Positions 16,552 through 22,955 of a DNA stretch of 23,025 nucleotides are shown in pieces. The stretch comes from Chloroflexota bacterium (lineage in GTDB: Bacteria; Chloroflexota; Anaerolineae; UBA1429). Positions within the stretch are counted from its first letter, which is position 1; each line of letters starts with the position of its first letter. Where the stretch lies: NCBI GenBank assembly GCA_014360745.1, contig JACIWY010000010.1, positions 1-23,025 on the forward strand. The letters run 5' to 3'. Both the position numbers and the translations under genes were made by a program. The notes under the pieces are model-generated. The model was given only the letters and a program-made list of their open reading frames with translations. It did not search any database and had not been told where the DNA came from.

Positions 16552-17499
16552 TTAATCGCCGGGCTTTTCGTCCTCCACGATGGGGCGCGGGAGCAGGCCG
16601 GCCATTTCGACGATGGGCCGGATGGCCGCCTCCCACTCGACGGCCATGATATGCACCCCATGCACGCCTTCCACCTCGCGCAGCTCCTGGATCATCTCGG
16701 CGGCCAACTTGATCCCCTCTTCGCGGGCCGCCCTGCCTCGTCCGGCAGCGCTCATGCGTTTAATAAGGGGATCGGGCACATAGATACCGGGCACATTGCT
16801 GTTGATATAGCGCGCCGCGCCAGCCGAAGCCAAGGGCATAATGCCGGCCAGGATATGCACCTTCTCATGAAGGCCCATATCGACCACGCGCTTCATCCAT
16901 TCCTTAAAACGCGCCATATCGAAAATGCACTGCGTCTGGATAAAGTCACAACCGGCGGCCACCTTCTTGGCCAGGCGGATGACGCGGAACTCGAAGGGAT
17001 CGCCAAAGGGATTGGCCGCGCCACCGATAAAAAGGGGCATCCTGCCTTCGACTTCTTCGCCGCTCAGCGTGAGCCCTTCATCGCGCAAGCGCTTGGCCAT
17101 GGCGATGAGCTGGATCGAATCCAGATCATAGACGTTCTTGGCCGTGGGATGATTGCCGAACACCTGATGATCGCCGGTGAGGCACAAGAGGTTGCGCACC
17201 CCCATAGCCACGGCGCCGAATAGATCGGCCTGAATGGCCAGGCGGTTACGATCGCGGCAGGTCATCTGCATCACCGGCTCAAGGCCGCTCTGGCAGAGCA
17301 TGGCACAAGTGGCCGCCGAACTGAGACGGACGATAGCCGTCTGGTTATCGGTGACGTTAATGGCATCGGCAGCGCCGGCGAGGAGCTCTTTTTTCCTGTC
17401 AATCACGGAGCGGTCGGGCCCCTTGGGCGGGCCCAACTCGGCGGTGACGGCAAACTGACCCGATTCGAGGATGCGTTCCAGCTTGCTGCCCGATTTCAT
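16552..17499 (-). CDS. metF: Methylenetetrahydrofolate reductase, MetF subunit
   Basis: A 315-residue FAD enzyme that reduces 5,10-methylene-THF to 5-methyl-THF, the last step of the methyl branch. The TIM-barrel family is shown by VTAELGPPKGPD near the N-terminus (catalytic acid region), INVTDNQTA, CRDRNRLAIQADLFGA, LCLTGDHQVFGNHP (flavin region), GGAANPFGDP and DFIQTQCIFDM. The start at 17499 (MKSGSKLERI) overlaps the metV stop by 4 bp (ATGA), indicating coupled translation with its zinc/Fe-S partner. As in acetogens with MetVF-Hdr complexes, no NAD(P)H site is seen in MetF itself, so electrons must come through MetV and the Hdr/MvhD proteins. Confidence 0.95.
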   Translation of the reverse strand: MKSGSKLERILESGQFAVTAELGPPKGPDRSVIDRKKELLAGAADAINVTDNQTAIVRLSSAATCAMLCQSGLEPVMQMTCRDRNRLAIQADLFGAVAMGVRNLLCLTGDHQVFGNHPTAKNVYDLDSIQLIAMAKRLRDEGLTLSGEEVEGRMPLFIGGAANPFGDPFEFRVIRLAKKVAAGCDFIQTQCIFDMARFKEWMKRVVDMGLHEKVHILAGIMPLASAGAARYINSNVPGIYVPDPLIKRMSAAGRGRAAREEGIKLAAEMIQELREVEGVHGVHIMAVEWEAAIRPIVEMAGLLPRPIVEDEKPGD

Positions 17500-18224
17500 C
17501 GCCTCATATCCTCCCGTTTCGACGGCATGGCCGACCGGGCGGCGCTTTGGGACGGCCATTTTGCCGAGGTTGTGCGACGCGGCCCGCCATAATGAGAGGT
17601 GGACCAATCCTTGGCCGGCTCCACCGCATAGAGCCGCTCAAGCTGGCCGATGCGCGACAGCCGATCGTAGATGAGCTGCCAGGCGCATTCGAGGTTCTCT
17701 GGGTCCACCTCACAACGGCCGTTCGCCGAGCCCCCACATGGCCCATTGAGCAGGCTCTTGGAGCAGCGGGTGATGGGGCACACACCGCCGAACTTGTCCA
17801 GCACACAATTGCCACACCCCAGGCAACGCTCGTCCCAGGTGCCGGGCTCTTCGGGGCGCCCCATAGAGATGGTGTTGAGCGCGGGGTAGACGATGGCATC
17901 GGGGAATTGCTCGGCCAACGTTTGCACGCCGACGCCGCAGGCCATGGAGAGCACCACATCGTGAGCGGCAATGGCCTCGGCCAGGGGCGCGTTGAACTCC
18001 TCTTCGCATTGGCGCTCGACGCACGTTTCGGTGATCTGCCCCAATTTCAACCCCTCGCCATTGTTGCGTGCCAGGCGCAACAACGAGCCCAACACGGCAA
18101 CCTCCTTCTCGCCCCCGGCCAGGCAGATGGCCACACAGGTGTTACAACCGACGATCAGCAGCCGATCCACATCTCGGACGTTGGCGATGATCTCGGGCAA
18201 CGGTTTGCGCTCTGCAATGATCAT
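17496..18224 (-). CDS. metV: MetV, cysteine-rich partner of MetF
   Basis: A 242-residue protein of the MTHFR C-terminal/MetV family that binds zinc or Fe-S and connects MetF to its electron donor. The N-terminal part contains VGCNTCVAICLAGGEKE, TCVERQCEE and SMACGVGVQTLAE. The cysteine-rich signature is CLGCGNCVLDKFGGVCPITRC, then SLLNGPCGG and GRCEVDPENLECAW. The C-terminal 45 residues are basic and serine-rich and look like an unstructured extension that overlaps the metF start. The start at 18224 (MIIAERKPL) has an AGAGG-type site upstream. It lies 20 bp after an MvhD-like gene, matching the MetVF-Hdr-MvhD association known from Moorella. Confidence 0.93.
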   Translation of the reverse strand: MIIAERKPLPEIIANVRDVDRLLIVGCNTCVAICLAGGEKEVAVLGSLLRLARNNGEGLKLGQITETCVERQCEEEFNAPLAEAIAAHDVVLSMACGVGVQTLAEQFPDAIVYPALNTISMGRPEEPGTWDERCLGCGNCVLDKFGGVCPITRCSKSLLNGPCGGSANGRCEVDPENLECAWQLIYDRLSRIGQLERLYAVEPAKDWSTSHYGGPRRTTSAKWPSQSAARSAMPSKREDMRR

Positions 18225-18244
18225 CGAGTTTTGCCTCTGTTCCT

Positions 18245-18610
18245 TTAACGACTTTGCACCCAGGCCCACAGATCGGCGGCCATGGTCGGCGCCATGGGGT
18301 AAAAGGTCACCCGCTCGGCGGGTAACCCCACCTCGGCCAGCATGGCGCGAACGGACTGCACGCGCTTTTCCGCCCACGCGCTGCCTTCCACCGAACGACA
18401 GGCCCCATCGCAACAAGCAAGGACCATGACCTTCTCGGCGCCGGATTCGAGGGCGCGCAGGATGTGCAGCTCGTCCACGCTTCCGCCGCACGGCAATTCC
18501 ACCCATTCCACGTTCGCGGGCAGCTCTTGCCCTTTTTGACGCAGCGCCTTGAGCGCCTCGCCGGCCGAGTGCGTACAACCCATGACCACGACACGTCGTC
18601 CGTCGTTCAT
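18245..18610 (-). CDS. MvhD-like protein with reduced cysteine set
   Basis: A 121-residue member of the hydrogenase-delta (MvhD/FlpD) family. Matching blocks are VVMGCTHSAGEAL (cf. LCNWCSYAGAD), VEWVELPCGGSVDELHILRAL (cf. VIRVPCSGRV) and VLACCDGACRSVEGSAWAEKRV (cf. VSGCHPGDCHY). Only one cysteine (C11) stands where MvhD has CxxC; C41, C66, C67 and C71 remain. The [2Fe-2S] ligand set may therefore differ. GAGGAG lies 7 nt before the ATG at 18610. It sits between two HdrA-like genes and metV and is the likely adaptor of the MetVF module, while the canonical MvhD at 9097-9582 serves the Flox module. Confidence 0.85.
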   Translation of the reverse strand: MNDGRRVVVMGCTHSAGEALKALRQKGQELPANVEWVELPCGGSVDELHILRALESGAEKVMVLACCDGACRSVEGSAWAEKRVQSVRAMLAEVGLPAERVTFYPMAPTMAADLWAWVQSR

Positions 18611-18621
18611 CTTTCGTCTCC

Positions 18622-19773
18622 TCAGGCGCTCACTGCCGGGGCCGCCTGCATCCAGGCGGGCAAAGCTTGACCCACCAACTCGATGGCCCGCACCGGGCAG
18701 TTGCCCACGCAGGCACCACAGCCCTGGCAAGCCAGCTCAGATACCAGGGCGGCCACAACGCCAGCGGAAGCATCGCCGTTTCGCCCGACGGGATACTCGA
18801 CGACTTCGACCGCCGCGTGCGGGCACGTGCGCACGCAGGTGAGGCAACGGACACACTTGCTCGAATCCACATGGGCGATCACCGGCTCGGGCTCTAGATA
18901 CCCCCTGCCCAATAGCGCATCCACGTTGGCCGCCGCCTGCAAAGCATCCGCCAGCGCCTCGCCGGCGGGGCAATCCATATAGCAACGCCCGGCAAAAAAG
19001 ATGCCTTTGCGGTTCGAGATACCACTGCGCACCTGATGGATGTTGATGTCTTCAAAATAGCCGTCCGCGCCCAGATGAACCTTCATGGCCTGGGCCAACC
19101 ATGCCGTGTCGGCGCGCGGGCGAACCGCTTCGGGGAGGACGAGCAGATCGACGCGTATCTGCCCTTCGATATAGGAGATGGTGGCGCCATCGTCCTCGGC
19201 GGCCAGGCGCGCCTCCTCGCCATAGCGGGCGAAAAGGACGCCTTGCTGCCGCATTTGCCGAGTAAGCGCCTCAAAGCCGGGGGAATCGACGCGCAAATCG
19301 CGATAAAAGAGATACACCTCGGCGCCTTGTTCCTCTCGCAGCCGCGAGGCCACGCCCAAGGCCTCGGCGGCCATCTCGCGCGAGGTGGGCAGGCCGCCCC
19401 AATCCAACACCATGGCCACGGTGAGATTGCCGGTCGACAGGGGCTCTTCCGCGGCGATGCGCTCGTCGAGCCAGGCGCGCATCCGCCCCAGAGGCCACAC
19501 CGTAGCGGATGGAGCCAAGCCATAGACCTCGGCGGGATAGTACCTCTCGTTACCGGTGGCCACGACGAGGGCTGCGACGTTCAATGTGCGTGCCACACCG
19601 CCATCGTCGACCACCTGGGCCGTAAACGCACCGACCTGGCCTTGTAAAGAAGCCAACTCGCGCGCACGCCACACTTCATAGCCAAGAGTCGCTAGCTCGC
19701 ACGCCACCCGCTCAGCCTCCGGAGCACTGCCTAAAACCAGGACCGTTTTTTCGATAGGTGTCGGTTCGCTCAC
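18622..19773 (-). CDS. Degenerate HdrA-like protein with two C-terminal 4Fe-4S clusters
   Basis: A 383-residue HdrA relative. The N-terminal dinucleotide site is eroded: VLVLGSAPEAERVA replaces the usual GGGIAG pattern. The HdrA signatures FIQCVGSRD and YCSxxCC are also gone, replaced by VLDWGGLPTSRE, although LFYRDLRVDSPGFEAL and the C-terminal GIFFAGRCYMDCPAGEALADAL still align. Two intact cluster motifs end the protein: C307/C310/C313/C317 and C349/C352/C355/C359. It may therefore carry Fe-S clusters but bind flavin poorly or not at all. The GTG start at 19773 has GGAGAAAG upstream and overlaps the previous stop as GTGA (19770-19773). Confidence 0.87.
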   Translation of the reverse strand: MSEPTPIEKTVLVLGSAPEAERVACELATLGYEVWRARELASLQGQVGAFTAQVVDDGGVARTLNVAALVVATGNERYYPAEVYGLAPSATVWPLGRMRAWLDERIAAEEPLSTGNLTVAMVLDWGGLPTSREMAAEALGVASRLREEQGAEVYLFYRDLRVDSPGFEALTRQMRQQGVLFARYGEEARLAAEDDGATISYIEGQIRVDLLVLPEAVRPRADTAWLAQAMKVHLGADGYFEDINIHQVRSGISNRKGIFFAGRCYMDCPAGEALADALQAAANVDALLGRGYLEPEPVIAHVDSSKCVRCLTCVRTCPHAAVEVVEYPVGRNGDASAGVVAALVSELACQGCGACVGNCPVRAIELVGQALPAWMQAAPAVSA

Positions 19774-20852
19774 GATCCTTTCTCCTGCAGATAACGGTAA
19801 CATGCCTCGGCAGCTTGGCGCGCATGGGCCACGGCTTCGCTCATAGAACGCGGGGCCTGGCAACTGCCGGCCACGAAAACTCCGGGCAAGATGGTGCTTA
19901 CCCCCTCTTGATCGCGAGTGGAGAAAAAGCCGTAGGCATCGCGATTGACGCCGAACAACTCGGCGACCCGCCCGGCATCGGCGCGCGGTTGCATCCCCAC
20001 AGAGAGCACGACGAGATCAAAGTCCTCCTGCTTGGTGCCGGGCGCCCTCTCTTGGGCCAGATCATCGGCCAGGATGTCGTTATAGAAAAAGGTCACGCGC
20101 TTGGGGTTCTCGGTGGAGCGACGGATCACGGCGGGCAGCCCGGCCACGACGCGCACCCCCTCCATAGAAGAGATCGCCCGCCAGGCAGCGGCCATGTCGC
20201 GGCCGGCGTGCTGTAAATCCATCTTGAACAGGGCGATCTCGACCTCGGGGAGCCTCGATTTGAGCAAACGCGCCAGGCGCAGCGCGTAACGGCAACAAAC
20301 CTGCGAACAGTAGCCCCGACCGGCGTGTTCGTCGCGGGAGCCAACGCATTGGATAAAGGCCACCTTTTTCAAGCCCAGGCCGTCATAGGCGGCCTGCCCC
20401 TCATCGCACAAGCGCTTTTCCATGTCCTGACCGGTGATCACCTGCGGCAAGATGCCATACCCATAGGGCCCCTTGGTACGGGCATCGACATGGTCAAAAC
20501 CGGTGGCCAACACAAGGGCATCGGCGCTCAGAGACATATCGGCGCCCGACCCGTTGCGCAAGCGCAAAAGAAAACCACCGTTCTCGCGTGTCACCCGAGT
20601 CACGGTGGTTTGCGTCCACACCTCTACTAGGTCTGAGCGGCGTACCTCGTCGATCTGATCGGGGAGCAAACAGCCGCCGCACAACTGACATTCCCCTTCG
20701 ACCGCCTTACAACATACGGTCAAAGCATTGCCCCCGAGGACGGCATCTCTCTCTATCAAAGCCACTTGGGCACCTCGCCGAGCCAGATTTGCAGCCGCCG
20801 CGAGGCCCGCGATCCCGCCACCTAAAACAACGACCTTCGGGCAATTTGGCAT
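19770..20852 (-). CDS. HdrA-like FAD/Fe-S protein, first gene of the operon
   Basis: A 360-residue HdrA-type flavoprotein without the terminal ferredoxin domains. FAD binding is indicated by VVVLGGGIAGLAAA (7-20) and IERDAVLGGNA. A cysteine group follows (C47, C48, C55, C58, C61: ECQLCGGC). The HdrA block FIQCVGSRDEHAGRGYCSQVCCRYA lies at 166-190, and the C-terminal FAD motif is GVFVAGSCQAPRSMSEAV. Together with the next gene, which has the Fe-S tail but an eroded flavin site, it adds up to about one functional HdrA. The ATG at 20852 is chosen for the AAGGGA site; an upstream GTG at 20882 has none. It is preceded by a promoter and a structured leader. Confidence 0.9.
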   Translation of the reverse strand: MPNCPKVVVLGGGIAGLAAAANLARRGAQVALIERDAVLGGNALTVCCKAVEGECQLCGGCLLPDQIDEVRRSDLVEVWTQTTVTRVTRENGGFLLRLRNGSGADMSLSADALVLATGFDHVDARTKGPYGYGILPQVITGQDMEKRLCDEGQAAYDGLGLKKVAFIQCVGSRDEHAGRGYCSQVCCRYALRLARLLKSRLPEVEIALFKMDLQHAGRDMAAAWRAISSMEGVRVVAGLPAVIRRSTENPKRVTFFYNDILADDLAQERAPGTKQEDFDLVVLSVGMQPRADAGRVAELFGVNRDAYGFFSTRDQEGVSTILPGVFVAGSCQAPRSMSEAVAHARQAAEACYRYLQEKGS

Positions 20853-21034
20853 CTTTGCGCGTCCCTTACCATTTTCCCGCACGAGGGAGGCCGGGTTGTG
20901 TAGGACAGGGGACGGCGCCGTGAGGGCCCGTCCCTCCCGATCTCCATGATGAATGCACGATAGCGCCGGGCAGGGTGCTCATGCACCCTCCGCAGATCGG
21001 GGCTCAGAGGCAAAGTCCCCTTCTGCGGGCAGCC
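20853..21034 (-). promoter_or_regulatory. Structured 5' leader of the Wood-Ljungdahl operon
   Basis: About 180 nt lie between the predicted transcription start and the first gene. Three stems are visible. At 20990-21028 CTGCGG pairs with CCGCAG, with an inner GGGG/CCCC stem. At 20972-20989 AGGGTGC pairs with GCACCCT around a 4-nt loop. At 20909-20934 GGGACGG pairs with CCGTCCC, with an inner GCC/GGC. A GGGAGG next to the last stem could instead pair with CCTCCC at about 20884-20890, giving an alternative fold. No known riboswitch consensus was recognised and there is no terminator U-run. Confidence 0.5.
20866..20982 (-). CDS. Possible 38-codon leader ORF
   Basis: An ATG at 20982 has GGAGG about 5 nt upstream and opens a 38-codon frame (begins MSTLPGAIVHSSW) ending 13 nt before the hdrA-like start. 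The ATG sits in the loop of the AGGGTGC/GCACCCT hairpin. The peptide has no recognisable domain and no run of a single amino acid as in classical attenuation leaders. It may be chance. Confidence 0.25.
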   Translation of the reverse strand: MSTLPGAIVHSSWRSGGTGPHGAVPCPTQPGLPRAGKW

Positions 21035-21040
21035 TTTTTT

Positions 21041-21068
21041 ATTATATCGGAAATGATGCGCATGTCAA
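21041..21068 (-). promoter_or_regulatory. Consensus sigma70 promoter of the Wood-Ljungdahl operon
   Basis: On the minus strand a perfect TTGACA (21068-21063) and a perfect TATAAT (21046-21041) are separated by 16 bp. Transcription would begin near 21034, about 180 nt before the first gene. The spacer contains the 8-bp palindrome ATGCGCAT (21056-21063), which reaches the -35 edge. No other promoter of this quality was seen inside the run, so it may drive a transcript of 20 kb or more. Confidence 0.82.
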
Positions 21069-21071
21069 CTC

Positions 21072-21087
21072 AAGCGAAATATCGCTT
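21072..21087. promoter_or_regulatory. Operator-like dyad next to the -35 element
   Basis: AAGCGA-AATA-TCGCTT is a perfect 6-4-6 inverted repeat, 3 bp upstream of the -35 hexamer. Its centre is about 45 bp before the predicted transcription start, a position used by activators that touch RNA polymerase. The sequence matches no regulator site that could be named with confidence. Confidence 0.5.
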
Positions 21088-21340
21088 TTGCGAATGTCGT
21101 AACGAATGACAGATTTCGGAAGAAAAAGGAGGTTTGTAGGCCGAAAATTACGAAAATCGTATTCTCCGTGCGCTTAAAAGATAACCATGGGCAAAGCAAA
21201 AAATCGTGAAAAAAACAAAAATACATACCAATAACACAAATACAGATCGGCCTGAGAAGACCGCCGCAGAGGCCATGGACGCCAAGAGAGCCGACGAATT
21301 TCGCAAATGCCATAGGATACCCCTAAAGGGCGTTTTCGAA

Positions 21341-21360
21341 AACTTGCGAATACGCAAGTT
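21341..21360. promoter_or_regulatory. Perfect 8-4-8 inverted repeat
   Basis: AACTTGCG-AATA-CGCAAGTT is perfectly symmetric, with the same AATA centre as the dyad at 21072-21087. It lies about 300 bp upstream of the operon promoter and about 155 bp upstream of the putative PqqD promoter. No U-run follows on either side, so a protein-binding site is likelier than a terminator. Confidence 0.45.
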
Positions 21361-21515
21361 GACCGGAGCGACCCCCGCGGGCAAAGACGAGCGCGAGCCC
21401 CGTACCCAACCAAACGCATCAAAGCAGAATTTTATGCCTCTAAATGCTATTTTGAAGCCACTAAATATAAATTATCTTGTAACCATAAATTAAACTGATC
21501 GTTACCTTCTTGAGG

Positions 21516-21521
21516 TATAAT
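21516..21521 (+). promoter_or_regulatory. Possible -10 element for the pqqD-glycosyltransferase pair
   Basis: A perfect TATAAT lies about 107 bp before the PqqD start in AT-rich sequence. No good -35 hexamer is seen at the right distance (the best is ACTGAT at 21494-21499), and there is no extended -10 TG, so support is weak. Confidence 0.3.
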
Positions 21522-21627
21522 AAAATAGATCGCATCTCGCGAATCCAGCGCGTATCCTATAGCCGTAAGATACTGTTTGCGACCACCAACCCATGGTATA
21601 CCCCTAATACACCGGGGAGGTTGTTTA

Positions 21628-21897
21628 TTGAGCGAGAAACCCAAGCGGAAAACCGATTGGGCCCAGCTTGATCTCGGCGACGAAGCCATCCTCTACACAA
21701 CCACTGCCGAAGAGATCCATCTGCTAAACCCTACGGCGCGGGTGATTTGGGAGCTCTGCGACGGCGAACATACACTGAAGGACATGGCCCAAGCCCTGCA
21801 AAGCGCTTTTGCCGTGCCCGAGGGAACGGATTTAACGGCCGACGTGGCGCGGGTGTTGCAAACCTTCGCAGCCAAAGGCTTGTTATCCCCCGATTAG
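21628..21897 (+). CDS. PqqD-family small protein
   Basis: An 89-residue protein with the PqqD fold: a short beta region (LDLGDEAILYTTTAEEIHLLNPTA) then helices (ARVIWELCDGEHTLKDMAQAL, VARVLQTFAAKGLLSPD). PqqD-type domains recognise leader peptides in PQQ and other RiPP pathways, but many stand-alone members have no known peptide partner. The TTG at 21628 is chosen because GGGGAGG lies 7 nt upstream; a longer frame from 21577 has no such site. No precursor peptide or radical-SAM gene is in the window. It lies 11 bp before a glycosyltransferase, so the two probably form an operon. Confidence 0.82.
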   Translation: MSEKPKRKTDWAQLDLGDEAILYTTTAEEIHLLNPTARVIWELCDGEHTLKDMAQALQSAFAVPEGTDLTADVARVLQTFAAKGLLSPD

Positions 21898-21908
21898 TCA
21901 CAGAGCTT

Positions 21909-22946
21909 ATGCCGACAGCAAGCATTGTCATACCCACGTATAACCGAGCCCATTTGTTGGGCGAGGCGCTCGCGAGCCTCCTCGCCCAAACCTATGGCGA
22001 TTGGGAAGCCCTGATCGTCGACGACGGCTCGACGGACCACACGGCCGAGGTGGTGGCGAGCTTGGCCGACGCGCGGATCCGCTACCTGTACCAAAACCAT
22101 GGGGAACGCAGCGCGGCCAGGAATCGAGGGCTGACCGAGGCCCTTGGGGATTATATAGCCTTTTTGGACGATGACGATCTCTATGAAGCGCACGCTTTGG
22201 AAAGCGAGATCTGTTTTCTCGATGACCACGCCGAGATCGATGTGATCTGCGGTGGCACGCGAGTCGTCGACGCCGAGGGGCGTAAGGAGTTGGTCGTGCG
22301 CCCGTGGGAGACGCGACCACCACCCACTATCTTGAACATCGCGCTCGGACTCGTCCAATTCCCCATGTGCAGCGTCATGTTCCGCCGAACGGCCCTTTCT
22401 CGCCTCGACCATTGGTTCGATCCCGCCTTGAACCTGGCCGAAGACGCCGATTTTTTTGCCCGCCTGGCCATCGGGGGCTGTCGCTTTGCTTGGCTGCCTC
22501 GGGTGGTCTCTACCTATCGGATCATTCATACCGATCGCTCTCTACACGTTCTGCTGGATTTCGGGCGCGGCTACCGCGCCATGTTGGACAAACTTTTCGC
22601 CCGGCCCGATCTTCCTGCAGAGGTGCGCGCAAGGCGCAAGGAGGCGTATATACGCCTGCGCCTCTCTTGCGCCTGCACGGCGTACGCTTACGGCGCCGTG
22701 AACCTCGCCCAACGCGAATTGTTGCAGGCGGTCATCCTAGAACCCGATCTGCAGAGCCCGCTGCTATTGGATATTTTTCGGGCAAGCGTGCTTCGCACTG
22801 CCCGTCATCATTGGGCGGTGGAGGACGCGCACGAGTATGTCGAATATGTCCTGGCGCATCTCCCCGGCGCGTTAAAGCCCTGGCAATATCTTGGCCAGGA
22901 GCTCTTGGCGGAGATGCGCGTCACCGCCACAGCCCCTGAGCCATAG
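21909..22946 (+). CDS. Family-2 glycosyltransferase
   Basis: A 345-residue cytoplasmic GT-A enzyme that would transfer a sugar from a nucleotide donor to an unknown acceptor. The N-terminal domain shows SIVIPTYNRAHLLGEALASLL (5-25), ALIVDDGSTD (34-43), GERSAARNRGL (65-75) and the metal-binding FLDDDD (85-90). The acidic LNLAEDADFFARL later in the chain fits the catalytic base. The C-terminal third (from about residue 230) is helical, alanine- and arginine-rich, and could be TPR-like. No membrane segment is seen. The ATG at 21909 opens the domain exactly, though its ribosome binding site is weak, as expected for a coupled second gene. Confidence 0.9.
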   Translation: MPTASIVIPTYNRAHLLGEALASLLAQTYGDWEALIVDDGSTDHTAEVVASLADARIRYLYQNHGERSAARNRGLTEALGDYIAFLDDDDLYEAHALESEICFLDDHAEIDVICGGTRVVDAEGRKELVVRPWETRPPPTILNIALGLVQFPMCSVMFRRTALSRLDHWFDPALNLAEDADFFARLAIGGCRFAWLPRVVSTYRIIHTDRSLHVLLDFGRGYRAMLDKLFARPDLPAEVRARRKEAYIRLRLSCACTAYAYGAVNLAQRELLQAVILEPDLQSPLLLDIFRASVLRTARHHWAVEDAHEYVEYVLAHLPGALKPWQYLGQELLAEMRVTATAPEP

Positions 22947-22955
22947 GGTCGGGCT

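Larger units (their letters stand above)
21088..21627. other. Divergent intergenic region, AT-rich, no convincing gene
   Basis: About 540 bp separate the operon promoter from the plus-strand PqqD gene. Base composition is visibly more AT-rich than the genes. The part around 21190-21315, read on the minus strand, has the TTGGCGTCC, CTCTGCGG and TTTGTGTTATTGG wording of the low-complexity dispersed sequences common between genes in some environmental bacteria; this is recognition by eye only. A 95-codon plus-strand frame (21206-21493) lacks a ribosome binding site and known domains. A perfect dyad lies at 21341-21360. Confidence 0.4.

Noticed and set aside
20853..21034. Known riboswitch (cobalamin, THF or Moco) in the operon leader
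   Set aside because: The stems are real, but none of the consensus boxes I know for these classes could be recognised. It is left as an unclassified structured leader.
21206..21493. 95-codon plus-strand frame as a gene
   Set aside because: It has no ribosome binding site and no domain, overlaps a perfect dyad and a repeat-like stretch, and its composition is unlike the neighbouring genes.
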